Shown here: positions 1 to 7,806 of the stretch, piece by piece
Numbering within the stretch: position 1 is the first letter of the stretch
Layout of the letters: each line of letters opens with the position of its first letter
Assembly: GCA_017427185.1 (NCBI GenBank)
Contig: JAFRTJ010000045.1
Location: 1 to 46,052 of the forward strand
DNA from: Bacteroidaceae bacterium
GTDB taxonomy: Bacteria > Bacteroidota > Bacteroidia > Bacteroidales > Bacteroidaceae
Reading direction: 5' to 3'
Length of the DNA stretch: 46,052 nt
Notes under the pieces: model-generated
What the model was told of the DNA's origin: nothing
Seen by the model: only the letters and a program-made list of their open reading frames with translations
The model's database searches: none
Translations under genes and position numbers: made by a program

Positions 1-95
1 CTGTCTTCAATCTCGTCCCCAGCCGCAAGGCTCAGTAGGATGCGGTAGCTGAAGCGAAGAGGCAGGAGACTCTGCAGCCTGAGGAACCCTAATCT
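1..95. other. Window-edge stretch with no callable gene
   Basis: I see no open frame of useful length in either direction; all three forward frames close within about 50 bases. It may be the 3' flank of a gene outside the window. Only its proximity to the repeats that follow is notable. Confidence 0.4.
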
Positions 96-159
96 CATTT
101 ACCATTTACCATTTACCATTTACCATCTCACATTTAGCCATTTACCATTTACCATTTTC
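96..159. repeat. Tandem heptamer repeat CATTTAC
   Basis: The heptamer CATTTAC occurs four times head to tail (96-123), is interrupted, then resumes as CATTTAG, CATTTAC, CATTTAC and CATTTTC up to 159. The reverse complement of the same unit (ATGGTAA) appears at 23066-23104 beside phoA, so this is a dispersed intergenic repeat family and not a one-off. No function can be assigned. Confidence 0.85.
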
Positions 160-167
160 TAGGGGGA

Positions 168-181
168 TCTAGAGCTCTAGA
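168..181. promoter_or_regulatory. Perfect 14-bp palindrome upstream of the smalltalk ORF
   Basis: TCTAGAGCTCTAGA reads identically on both strands. It is flanked by GGG on the left (one A between) and CCC on the right, and a third TCTAGA follows at 185-190. It lies 33 bases before the start codon of the micro-ORF, so it could be an operator or an RNA hairpin in the leader. The sequence is seen directly; the role is inferred. Confidence 0.5.
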
Positions 182-214
182 CCCTCTAGAATCAAAAAAA
201 ATAGGAGGAAAGCT

Positions 215-313
215 ATGAAGAAGGAGACTTGGAAATTCATCTTGCAGACTTTGGCGGCTATCATCAGCGCCATCCTGACGAGTTTGGGAGTCAGCAGCTG
301 CCTGGTTAATTAA
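215..313 (+). CDS. Smalltalk micro-protein, 32 aa
   Basis: A 32-residue ORF starting MKKETWKFIL and ending SSCLVN. The opening KKETWK, a central hydrophobic run rich in Ile, Ala and Leu, and the closing SSC match the family called smalltalk protein, which is common in Bacteroides and Prevotella and has no known function. The run is long enough for one membrane helix, or for a signal sequence with a late cysteine. The start is supported by an unusually strong AGGAGG at 203-208, seven bases before the ATG, which is rare in this phylum. It is preceded by a 14-bp palindrome. In other genomes such ORFs often lie near HU-like DNA-binding proteins; none is visible here, possibly because the window starts too late. 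Confidence 0.75.
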   Translation: MKKETWKFILQTLAAIISAILTSLGVSSCLVN

Positions 314-335
314 AAGGTGAAAAGGTGAAAAAGTA

Positions 336-450
336 AAAAGGTGAAGGCTGCGATTAAAACGAGAGCAGAGTCAAACTTGTTTGAACTATGCCGAGTGTGA
401 GCAGTCTCGACGAAGTCAAAAAGTTGAAAAGGTGAAGGCTGCGATTAAAA
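336..450. repeat. Direct 24-bp repeat pair
   Basis: Identical 24-base copies lie at 336-359 and 427-450, 91 bases apart. Each begins AAAAGGTGAAGG and ends GCGATTAAAA. The stretch before the first copy also holds several AAAAGGTG motifs in near tandem (313-341). The block lies between the smalltalk stop and the tRNA terminator and contains no gene. Confidence 0.8.
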
Positions 451-456
451 AAAAGA

Positions 457-479
457 CTGAGAAATCTATTGATTCTCAG
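457..479 (-). terminator. Intrinsic terminator downstream of tRNA-Pro
   Basis: A 7-bp stem (CTGAGAA at 457-463 with TTCTCAG at 473-479) has a 9-base loop. On the minus strand it is followed by an uninterrupted run of T (complement of the A run around 446-454), as expected for rho-independent termination of the tRNA transcript. On the plus strand it is followed by CCTTTTTCTCTT, so it may work in both directions and also end the smalltalk transcript. Confidence 0.75.
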
Positions 480-494
480 CCTTTTTCTCTTAGG

Positions 495-567
495 TCGGGA
501 TGACAAGACTCGAACTTGCGACCTCGCGCCCCCCAGACGTGTGCGCTACCAACTGCGCTACATCCCG
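495..567 (-). tRNA. tRNA-Pro (anticodon GGG)
   Basis: The minus strand folds as a complete cloverleaf. The acceptor stem CGGGATG/CATCCCG is perfect, the D-stem is GCGC/GCGC with loop AGTTGGTA, the anticodon loop is CTGGGGG (anticodon GGG, proline CCC/CCU), the variable loop is AGGTC, and the T-arm loop is TTCGAGT. The discriminator base is A and no CCA is encoded. The anticodon stem CACGT/GCGCG has an A-C mismatch at its second pair and a T-G wobble at its last. Its own promoter and terminator flank it. Confidence 0.93.
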
Positions 568-582
568 TGCCTTTTGTGAGTG

Positions 583-614
583 CAAAGGTAAGCTATTTTT
601 TTGTTCCCACCAAA
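583..614 (-). promoter_or_regulatory. Promoter for tRNA-Pro
   Basis: On the minus strand TTTG (611-614) is followed after 20 bases by TACCTTTG (583-590), an exact match to the Bacteroidota -33/-7 pattern. Transcription would begin a few bases before the tRNA 5' end at 567. It interlocks with the aroA promoter on the other strand. Confidence 0.7.
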
Positions 615-630
615 TATTTTTGTAACTTTG
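600..630 (+). promoter_or_regulatory. Promoter for aroA
   Basis: TTTG at 600-603, a 19-base spacer and TAACTTTG at 623-630 form a full Bacteroidota consensus promoter. This gives a leader of about 30 bases before the aroA start at 666. The -33 element lies between the -7 and -33 elements of the opposing tRNA promoter. Confidence 0.7.
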
Positions 631-665
631 TGGTCAAAAATGATGAAAAAGGTGTTTTTAGAGTC

Positions 666-1937
666 ATGCAAGTAACTGTTTGTCCTCCTTTGGAATTGCG
701 TGGAAGGGTGGATTTGCCTGCCAGCAAGAGTATCAGCAACCGTGCCTTGATTATCTATGCGCTCTCGCGCGAGGGGGAGGCGTTTGGGATGGATGGATTG
801 GGCAATGTGTCGGATTGCGACGACACGCGCGTGATGGTGGATGCGCTGACGAGGAATCCTGAGGTGATAGACATCCTGGCGGCTGGGACTGCCATGCGTT
901 TCCTGTCGGCCTACCTGAGTGTCTCTCGCGGGACGCATATCCTGACAGGTACGGAGCGCATGAGGCATCGTCCTATCGGCATCCTGGTGGATGCGCTGAG
1001 GAGGTTGGGCGCTGAGGTGGAGTACGTGGAGAACGAAGGGTTTCCTCCCTTGAGGATAAAAGGGATGCGCGACGGAAAAAACGCGACAAACGAGCTCGCT
1101 CTCCCTGGGGATGTCAGCAGCCAGTACATCAGCGCCTTGCTGATGGTGGGGCCTGTCCTGAAGGACGGACTTCGGCTGAGACTGACAGGCAGCATCGTGA
1201 GCCGTCCCTACATCGAGATGACGCTGGGCATCATGCGCAGGTTTGGTGCCCAGGTGGCGTGGGAGTCTGCGTGCGAGCTGACGGTCTCTCCTGGCGGATA
1301 CCGCAGGGTCCCCTATTGCGTGGAGAACGACTGGAGTGCCAGCAGTTACTGGTACGAGATGGTGGCGCTGAGCCCAAGGGAGGATGCTGAGGTGGTGCTC
1401 CCCAACCTTTTCGAGGAGAGCCTGCAGGGAGATTGTGCCGTGCGCGACATCTTCAGGCATTTGGGCGTGGAGACGGAGTTCTGGCGGGACGAGGACGGGT
1501 TGGAAGGCATCCGCATCAGCAAGAAAGGGAAGCCTGTGGAACGGCTTGAGTACGACTTCGTGAACCAGCCTGATTTGGCCCAGACGCTTGTGGTGACCTG
1601 CGCCCTGATGGGCATCCCGTTCCGTTTCTCTGGCCTGCAGAGCCTGAAGATAAAGGAGACGGACCGCCTCGTGGCGCTCAGGACGGAGCTGAGGAAGCTG
1701 GGTTATCCGATAGAGGAGACGGAGGGGAGAATCCTCTCGTGGGAAGGCGAGCGGACGGAGGCGGAAGAGCATCCTGTCATCGAGACGTATGAGGACCACC
1801 GTATGGCGATGTCGCTGGTGCCTGCTTGCCTGAAGGTGGGAAGTGTCCAGGTGAACAACCCTGAGGTGGTGAGCAAGTCCTATCCCCGTTTCTGGAACGA
1901 CCTGGAGAGGATGGGTTTCAGTGTGAAAAAATCCTGA
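666..1937 (+). CDS. aroA: 3-phosphoshikimate 1-carboxyvinyltransferase (EPSP synthase)
   Basis: A 423-residue enzyme that joins phosphoenolpyruvate to shikimate-3-phosphate, the sixth step of chorismate synthesis in the cytoplasm. Family marks: SKSISNR near residue 20 (substrate binding), AAGTAMR near residue 72 (first EPSPS signature) and KIKETDR in the C-terminal third (second signature). The open frame runs upstream to 516, but that part crosses the tRNA and the promoter, so the ATG at 666 is chosen; it gives the usual family length. The next gene starts 7 bases after the stop, so the two are probably cotranscribed. Another shikimate-pathway gene, aroB, lies 23 kb away. Confidence 0.96.
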   Translation: MQVTVCPPLELRGRVDLPASKSISNRALIIYALSREGEAFGMDGLGNVSDCDDTRVMVDALTRNPEVIDILAAGTAMRFLSAYLSVSRGTHILTGTERMRHRPIGILVDALRRLGAEVEYVENEGFPPLRIKGMRDGKNATNELALPGDVSSQYISALLMVGPVLKDGLRLRLTGSIVSRPYIEMTLGIMRRFGAQVAWESACELTVSPGGYRRVPYCVENDWSASSYWYEMVALSPREDAEVVLPNLFEESLQGDCAVRDIFRHLGVETEFWRDEDGLEGIRISKKGKPVERLEYDFVNQPDLAQTLVVTCALMGIPFRFSGLQSLKIKETDRLVALRTELRKLGYPIEETEGRILSWEGERTEAEEHPVIETYEDHRMAMSLVPACLKVGSVQVNNPEVVSKSYPRFWNDLERMGFSVKKS

Positions 1938-1944
1938 CACAGGC

Positions 1945-2394
1945 ATGATGTTCTTCGTCTACATACTGATAGCCATCGCGGTCTTGGGGCTCCTGACAGG
2001 GTTGTCCCATCTGTATCAGACCCGCAAGTTGCAGAAGCGGGTGGAGGCAGGAGAGATCCGCCTGGAGGACCTTCCGCCAGAGGTGAACCCCATCGACATG
2101 GAATGCTGCGGCCAGCATGAGGTCTGCGAGAAAGAAAGCCTACTGGCTGCCATCAGCAAGGCGACGGAATACTACGACGACGAGGAGCTGGACCGTTTTC
2201 GTGGGCGAGGGGCTGACGAGTATACTGAGGAGGAGACAGAGGAGTTCCGCGACGTGCTCTACACCATGCGGAGCGATGAGGTAGCAGGGTGGGTGAGAAG
2301 CCTGCAGCTGCGACAGGTGGAACTGCCTGACGAGGTGAAGGACGAGGTCATCATGATTGTGGGCGAAAGAAGGGCAGAACCCTCGAAATCATAG
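1945..2394 (+). CDS. Small single-pass membrane protein, unknown function
   Basis: A 149-residue protein with an N-terminal hydrophobic segment (about residues 2-21, FFVYILIAIAVLGLL) followed by a basic stretch RKLQKR and a mainly acidic soluble part. This suggests a membrane anchor with the bulk in the cytoplasm. A cysteine group CCGQHEVC lies near residue 53 and could bind metal, although only three cysteines fall there and one more residue would be needed. The acidic region around residues 75-95 (YYDDEELDRFRG, EEETEEFRD) resembles a protein-interaction surface. It lies 7 bases after aroA. The first two codons are both ATG, so the start is 1945 or 1948. I do not recognise the family; it appears to be a conserved-type gene, not a chance ORF. 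Confidence 0.75.
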   Translation: MMFFVYILIAIAVLGLLTGLSHLYQTRKLQKRVEAGEIRLEDLPPEVNPIDMECCGQHEVCEKESLLAAISKATEYYDDEELDRFRGRGADEYTEEETEEFRDVLYTMRSDEVAGWVRSLQLRQVELPDEVKDEVIMIVGERRAEPSKS

Positions 2395-2479
2395 CCGCTG
2401 GTGGCCTCAATTCAAGAAAATTGACGAAAATAAGGTTGTCGGATACAATATTTTGCCCGTGCGCACGTTATAGATTTGT

Positions 2480-5449
2480 ATGGACAGCAAGAAGCTACGC
2501 AATTGGAGAAGAAAAGGAGTGATAGGCCTCTGGGGGCTGTTGCTCGTTTTCGTGCTTGCAGGCTGCTCCACCAAGAAGAACACGGCAGGAACGCGATTCT
2601 ATCATTCCCTGACCGCCCGTTTCAACACGCTGCACAATGGCCTGATGGCCTATGAGGATGGCGTGGAGGCTCAGAACAAAGGGCACAAGGACGACTACAC
2701 GCAGCTGCTCCCCATGTATGTGAGCTCCATCCGTTCCACCCAGAACCTTGGGAAGGGAAGCTACGAGACCACCATCGAGAAATGCGAGAAAGCCATCAAG
2801 GTGCACAGCATCAAGAAGCGTCCGCAGCTGAAAGGCAACAAGAAGCCCTCGCCCAAGGAAAAGGAGTTCCGCGAGCGGAAGGAGTTCAACCCCTATCTCT
2901 ATCACGCCTGGCTGCTGATGGGAGATGCCCAGTTCCGCAAGGGAGAGTTCATCGAGGCAGCCTCCACCTACAACTACATCCTGCGCCTCTACAGCACGCA
3001 ACCAGACATCACCAGCATCGCCCGCGCCAGGCTGGCCCGTTGCTACGTGGCTTTGGAGTGGCCCTATGACGCAGAGGATGTGTTCCGCAAGATGAATCGC
3101 GACAGCATGTCCATCCAGGGCGAGCGCGAGCGCGACAATTCCTATGCTGCCTATCTGATAGAGACGGAGCAGTACAAGGAAGCCATCCCTTACCTGAAGA
3201 ACACCATCAAGCACACACGGAAGAAATGGGACAAGGCCCGCATGAACTTCCTGCTGGGGCAGCTCTATCGCGAGACGGAGGACAACGACCTGGCCTATAA
3301 ATCATGGAGCAAGGTGATCCGTTCCAACCCGCCGTATGAACTGGCCTTCAATGCCCGCATCCTCCAGACGGAGGTAATGTCGAAGAGCAAGTACAAGCAG
3401 ATGATTGCACGCCTGAAGCGTATGGCGAAAAGCGATAAGAACAAGAACTATCTGGACCAGGTCTATTACGCTATAGGAAACATCTACCTGAGCGCCCAGG
3501 ACACCGCCCATTGCATTGGAGCGTGGGAGCGTGGCGTGAAGGATGCTGTGCAGAGCGGAATCCCCAAGGCCGTCCTCCTGCTCCGCTTGAGCCAACTCTA
3601 TTGGGGCATGGAGAAGTATATCGACGCAGCCCGCACGTATCAGGCTTGCGTAAGCATCCTGGACAAGGAACACGACGAATACGTCGAGACGGAGCGAAGG
3701 AGCAAAATCCTGAAGGAGCTGGAACCTCACCTGAGCGCCATCAAGTTGCAGGACAGCCTGCAAGTCCTGGCACAACTGGACGAGACGGAGCTGAACGCAG
3801 CCATCGATCGCGTGATAGAAGCCCTGAAGAAGCAGGAGAAAGAGGAGGAGAAGGCTGCCCAGCGGAAAGGGATGGCCACGGGTCAGAACAGGAGCAACAA
3901 CATGGGAGCAAACACCAATGCCAACACCAATGCTCAGAACAACCGCAACAACACTTCTACGCCCAGCGCCTCCAATCTGGGTGGCCCCAAGGGAGACTGG
4001 TACTTCTACAACGCAAGTACGGTAAGCAGCGGAAAGGAGGCCTTCCAGAAACGTTGGGGACAACGAAAGAACGAGGACAACTGGAGAATAAGCAACAAGG
4101 CAGGATTGGCTGCCGTCACAGGCGATGATGCTGCGCTGAATGCCCCCACAGACTCACTGGCGAGTGGAGACGATGATGCCCTGTATGGAACAGTGGATGG
4201 CGAAGATGTGGACGACGAAGATCAGGCCAAGAAGGACTCGCTGGCCAACGATCCGCATCATCGCGAGTACTACATGAAGCAGATTCCGTTCACAGAAGAG
4301 CAGATGGAGCAGTCCAACAAGCTGCTGAGCGACGGACTCTACAATGCAGGCATCGTGGAGCAGGAACAGCTGGAGAACTTCCCCTTGGCAGAGCAGACCA
4401 TGCTGCGCTTGCTCAACGACTTCCCAGAGCATGACAATCTGGACAACATCTATTACCACCTGTTCCTGCTCTATGGCCGCCTGGACAATCAGGAGAAGGC
4501 TCAGGAATACAAGGACAGCCTCCTCTCCGCCTATCCGGAAAGCAGATACGCCATCCTGGTGGGCAATCCGAATTACGAAATCATCGCCCGCTATGGCAAA
4601 CACATGGAGGACAGTATCTACAGCGCTTCCTACACGGCTTATCAGGCTGACGACTATGCACAGGTGGAGGCCAACTACCAGTGGAGCAAGGATAATTTCC
4701 CAGAAGGAACCCATCGTGCCAGGATGATGTTCATACGTGCGATGGCAAACCTCTATGCAGGAGAACGCGACACCTTCATGGTCACCCTGAAGGAAGTCGT
4801 GCAGAAATATCCCAAGGAGGAAGTGACCGCTTTGGCCAGCGCTATCGTGAAGGGCTTGGAAGAGGGCAGAATCCTGATGGACGACCGATACGACGCCAGC
4901 AGCATCTGGTCGAGACGCAAGAACCAGTCGAACGACAGCACGGAAGTCGCCGTCGAGATGAAGGACGAGCGATACAGCAATTTCGCCTTCGTCCTGGCTT
5001 ACCCAACCAACAGCCTGGATGAGGACAAACTGCTCTATGCGATGGCCCGCTACAACTTCACCAACTATATGGTGAGAAACTTTGAGATTGAGTTGAACGA
5101 GGATCAAGGCATCAGCATGATGATCGTCAAGGGTTTCGTCTCCTATGACGAGGTTCACAGCTATGCGCAACAGCTCTATGGCGACAAGGAGATGAACAGA
5201 CTGCTGGAGGGAATCCGCTCGCTGCTGATCTCAGAAGAGAACCTGGAACACTTGGGGACTGACTTCAGCTTCGATGACTACAAGGAGTTCTACGACGAGA
5301 AATTCGCTCCGCTGACCGTTCCCAACATGGATATCGACGAACCTGTCGACTTGGAGTTCAAGGACCCTGATGAGCTCGACGAGAACGAGAAGAGCAAGAA
5401 CGGCGACGATGGCGGCGGCAACGACGATGACTTCCCCTTCGGCTTCTAG
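2480..5449 (+). CDS. porW/sprE: Type IX secretion lipoprotein PorW/SprE, TPR-rich
   Basis: A 989-residue lipoprotein. The N-terminus has a basic stretch, a hydrophobic segment and the lipobox LAGC, with cysteine near residue 29 as the lipidation site. The mature start STKKNT then ASxRF(Y)H-like residues RFYHSLTARFN are typical of the PorW/SprE family. Tetratricopeptide-like helical repeats run through about residues 130-420 and again 620-800. Between them lies a low-complexity linker rich in Asn, Ala and Thr (about 470-495), and the C-terminus is acidic with a Gly/Asp-rich end. Known family role: a periplasmic-side lipoprotein needed for type IX secretion and gliding, thought to link the trans-envelope complex with the PorM/N motor. 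It is followed 27 bases later by porX, which supports the call. Confidence 0.85.
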   Translation: MDSKKLRNWRRKGVIGLWGLLLVFVLAGCSTKKNTAGTRFYHSLTARFNTLHNGLMAYEDGVEAQNKGHKDDYTQLLPMYVSSIRSTQNLGKGSYETTIEKCEKAIKVHSIKKRPQLKGNKKPSPKEKEFRERKEFNPYLYHAWLLMGDAQFRKGEFIEAASTYNYILRLYSTQPDITSIARARLARCYVALEWPYDAEDVFRKMNRDSMSIQGERERDNSYAAYLIETEQYKEAIPYLKNTIKHTRKKWDKARMNFLLGQLYRETEDNDLAYKSWSKVIRSNPPYELAFNARILQTEVMSKSKYKQMIARLKRMAKSDKNKNYLDQVYYAIGNIYLSAQDTAHCIGAWERGVKDAVQSGIPKAVLLLRLSQLYWGMEKYIDAARTYQACVSILDKEHDEYVETERRSKILKELEPHLSAIKLQDSLQVLAQLDETELNAAIDRVIEALKKQEKEEEKAAQRKGMATGQNRSNNMGANTNANTNAQNNRNNTSTPSASNLGGPKGDWYFYNASTVSSGKEAFQKRWGQRKNEDNWRISNKAGLAAVTGDDAALNAPTDSLASGDDDALYGTVDGEDVDDEDQAKKDSLANDPHHREYYMKQIPFTEEQMEQSNKLLSDGLYNAGIVEQEQLENFPLAEQTMLRLLNDFPEHDNLDNIYYHLFLLYGRLDNQEKAQEYKDSLLSAYPESRYAILVGNPNYEIIARYGKHMEDSIYSASYTAYQADDYAQVEANYQWSKDNFPEGTHRARMMFIRAMANLYAGERDTFMVTLKEVVQKYPKEEVTALASAIVKGLEEGRILMDDRYDASSIWSRRKNQSNDSTEVAVEMKDERYSNFAFVLAYPTNSLDEDKLLYAMARYNFTNYMVRNFEIELNEDQGISMMIVKGFVSYDEVHSYAQQLYGDKEMNRLLEGIRSLLISEENLEHLGTDFSFDDYKEFYDEKFAPLTVPNMDIDEPVDLEFKDPDELDENEKSKNGDDGGGNDDDFPFGF

Positions 5450-5476
5450 GATGATAAGTTTATATAATAAGGATAA

Positions 5477-7030
5477 ATGATGTCGACGTACAAGTTACTT
5501 TGGATTGATGACGAGATAGAGTTGCTGAAGGCTCACGTCTTGTATCTGGAGAAAAAAGGCTATGAAGTGGATACCGTCACAAATGGCTACGATGCTGTGG
5601 AGCGTTGTGGCGAAGTGACCTACGACCTTATTCTTCTGGACGAGAACATGCCTGGATTGAGCGGCTTAGAGACGCTGAGCAGAATCAAAGAGGCGAGCCC
5701 CAGTACGCCTGTCGTGATGGTGACCAAGAGCGAGGAGGAGAACATCATGGATCAGGCGATAGGCAGCAAGATAGCCGACTATCTGATAAAGCCTGTGAAC
5801 CCCACTCAAATCCTCCTGACGCTGAAGAAGAACATCCATCAGCGCGAGATCGTGACTGAAGTGGCTCAGAGCGCCTACCAGCAGGCCTTTGGCCAAATAG
5901 GCATGCAGATCAATGACTCGTTGACTCTGGAGCAATGGATAGAGGTCTACAAGAGATTGACCTATTGGGAGCTGCAGCTCTCTGAAACGGACAGCTCGAT
6001 GAAGGAGATGCTGGCCATGCAACGCGTGGAAGCCAATACGGAGTTCACCAAATTCATCCGCAAGAACTACATGAAGTGGATGGAGAATCACGACAACCGC
6101 CCCCTGATGAGTCCTGACATCTTCAAACACAACGTGTTCCCTCATCTGGATAAAGGAGAGAAAGTGTTTTTGCTGGTGATCGACAATTTCCGTTACGACC
6201 AGTGGCGCATGATCTATGACGAGATAGCCGATCTGTTTACCATCGAGGAGGACCTCTACTGCAGCATCTTGCCTACTGCCACACAATATGCGAGGAATGC
6301 CATCTTCAGCGGTCTGATGCCCAACATCATCGCAAAGATGTTTCCTGACCTATGGGTCGACGAGGATTCTGAGGAGGGCAAGAATCTCAACGAGGCTCCT
6401 CTCATACAGACGCAATTCGAACGCTATCGCAGGAAGAACACCTTTACCTATCACAAGATAAACGATTCTGGCGCAGCCGAGAAGTTCGTCCAGCAGATGC
6501 CTAACCTGTTGAAATACGATTTGAACGTAGTGGTCCTGAACTTCATCGACATGCTCTCACATGCCCGCACGGAGAGCCGCATGGTGCGCGAGTTGGCAAG
6601 CAACGAGGCTGCCTACAGGAGCATCACCCTGAGCTGGTTCCGCCATTCAGCTGTAGCCGATCTGTTCAAGGTGCTCGCTCAAAGCGATTACAAGATCATC
6701 CTGACAACGGATCATGGCAGCATCCGTTGCAACAATCCCATCAAGGTGGTGGGCGACAGGAACACAAATACCAACCTGCGCTATAAGTTGGGCAAGAATC
6801 TGACTTACAATCCGAAGGAGGTACTCGAGATAAAGGATCCTCATCGTGCAGGCTTGCCCAGTCCCAACCTGAGCACCACCTACATTTTCGCCACGAATGA
6901 CAATTTCTTTGCTTACCCCAACAACTACAACTATTACGTGCAGTACTTCAAGGACACGTTCCAGCATGGTGGCATAAGCATGGAAGAAATGATGATTCCC
7001 TTGATTACGCTTCAAGGGAAAAAGCGATAG
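5477..7030 (+). CDS. porX: PorX: response regulator with PglZ/alkaline-phosphatase-type domain
   Basis: A 517-residue two-domain regulator. Residues 1-125 form a receiver domain with the acidic pair IDDE (11-13), phosphoacceptor aspartate 55 in LLDENMPG, the VTKS threonine and the KPVNP lysine. After a helical linker, residues from about 230 onward form a PglZ-type alkaline-phosphatase-superfamily domain, with VIDNFRYDQWR and TTDHGS as metal-site motifs. PorX is the T9SS regulator that pairs with histidine kinase PorY and sigma factor SigP, and in structural studies its PglZ domain is a phosphodiesterase acting on oligonucleotides. Two ATG codons are adjacent (5477, 5480). It sits 27 bases after porW/sprE, so one transcript probably carries both. 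Confidence 0.9.
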   Translation: MMSTYKLLWIDDEIELLKAHVLYLEKKGYEVDTVTNGYDAVERCGEVTYDLILLDENMPGLSGLETLSRIKEASPSTPVVMVTKSEEENIMDQAIGSKIADYLIKPVNPTQILLTLKKNIHQREIVTEVAQSAYQQAFGQIGMQINDSLTLEQWIEVYKRLTYWELQLSETDSSMKEMLAMQRVEANTEFTKFIRKNYMKWMENHDNRPLMSPDIFKHNVFPHLDKGEKVFLLVIDNFRYDQWRMIYDEIADLFTIEEDLYCSILPTATQYARNAIFSGLMPNIIAKMFPDLWVDEDSEEGKNLNEAPLIQTQFERYRRKNTFTYHKINDSGAAEKFVQQMPNLLKYDLNVVVLNFIDMLSHARTESRMVRELASNEAAYRSITLSWFRHSAVADLFKVLAQSDYKIILTTDHGSIRCNNPIKVVGDRNTNTNLRYKLGKNLTYNPKEVLEIKDPHRAGLPSPNLSTTYIFATNDNFFAYPNNYNYYVQYFKDTFQHGGISMEEMMIPLITLQGKKR

Positions 7031-7041
7031 GAAATAAAAAG

Positions 7042-7079
7042 CCGATGGTACTAGAACCTTACGCTCCTGGTGCCATCGG
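7042..7079 (-). terminator. Intrinsic terminator of the dnaE-trxA-tsaE operon
   Basis: CCGATGGTAC (7042-7051) pairs over 10 bp with GTGCCATCGG (7070-7079), with one G-T wobble and an 18-base loop. On the minus strand the hairpin is followed at once by CTTTTTATTTCC, a good U-rich tail. The right arm is inside the tsaE 3' end. The same hairpin may also stop the convergent porX transcript. Confidence 0.8.
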
Positions 7080-7461
7080 AATTCTCTGATAGGGTTACTT
7101 TGACTGCATCCAGCGGAAGCAGCTCCTCGATCAGCTCAGGCCATTCGATGAAACAGATGGCGCCGCTGTAGAAGTAATCCTCGTAGCCCATATCATAAAC
7201 CTCCTCCAATTTCTTGATGCGATAGAAATCGAAGTGATAGATGAGTTCGTCCGTAGTGGAACGGTATTCATTCACGATAGCGAAAGTGGGGGAGGTGATG
7301 TTGTCCTTCACCCCCAATCTCTCGCAGACAGCCTTCGTGAAAGTGGTTTTGCCCACTCCCATGGGGCCATAGAGCGCGAAGACGGTATTGTCTCCCATAG
7401 CAGCCACGAAATCATCGGCTGCTTGTTGGATCTCGTCAAGTGACTTGATGGTAATCTCCAT
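7051..7461 (-). CDS. tsaE: tRNA threonylcarbamoyladenosine ATPase TsaE
   Basis: A 136-residue P-loop ATPase that works with TsaB and TsaD to make t6A37 in tRNAs reading ANN codons. The Walker A motif [10 protein letters not shown] is near residue 32, followed by [10 protein letters not shown] and the conserved HFDFYRIK and FIEWPE motifs of the family. The open frame extends 17 codons upstream with an Arg-rich, non-homologous stretch, so the ATG at 7461 is chosen. That start overlaps the previous stop codon by one base (TAATG), which suggests translational coupling. It is the last gene of the dnaE operon and runs into a terminator. Confidence 0.94.
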   Translation of the reverse strand: MEITIKSLDEIQQAADDFVAAMGDNTVFALYGPMGVGKTTFTKAVCERLGVKDNITSPTFAIVNEYRSTTDELIYHFDFYRIKKLEEVYDMGYEDYFYSGAICFIEWPELIEELLPLDAVKVTLSENSDGTRSVRF

Positions 7462-7787
7462 TATTCTTCCTCTAACGACTCTCCGTACTCCAGCTCGCCG
7501 TCGACAACCCAACGCAGGTCCTCTGGGTCATATTCGCCCATCTTGTCCTTCTTGGCTTGCTTGGCAATATGGGAAGCCACAGCATCAATGTCGATATCGA
7601 TGGCATCCTCGTCCTGAGCGGCATCGATGACACCAACGTAATATTCTCCTATCACATCCAGGAAGTAGTAGAGCTCCTCGTCAGAGAATTTGTCCTTGAG
7701 GTCCTGAGGCAGATAATTCTTGATGTATTCGATGGTGCGTGCATCGTCTTCTGCATCCTGGAGAAGTTCATCCTCGAATGTAGCCAT
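7461..7787 (-). CDS. Small acidic protein of unknown function
   Basis: A 108-residue, strongly acidic protein (for example [12 protein letters not shown] near residue 58, [12 protein letters not shown] at the end) with no signal peptide or membrane segment. It contains a recurring aromatic-rich stretch [15 protein letters not shown] near residues 38-52. It is placed 19 bases after trxA and overlaps tsaE by one base, so it is translated as part of the dnaE-trxA-tsaE operon. I do not recognise a named domain. Its compact size and fixed place in a housekeeping operon suggest a real conserved cytosolic protein. Confidence 0.8.
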   Translation of the reverse strand: MATFEDELLQDAEDDARTIEYIKNYLPQDLKDKFSDEELYYFLDVIGEYYVGVIDAAQDEDAIDIDIDAVASHIAKQAKKDKMGEYDPEDLRWVVDGELEYGESLEEE

Positions 7788-7806
7788 AGTTGTAGTCGTT
7801 TTTCTG

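Noticed and set aside
558..1946. 462-aa minus-strand ORF opposite aroA
   Set aside because: Shadow of aroA: its His/Arg/Leu-rich translation lacks any domain, and the plus-strand frame has all EPSPS motifs.
2471..2478. TAGATTTG as the promoter of porW/sprE
   Set aside because: It would start transcription after the ATG at 2480; cotranscription with aroA is more likely.
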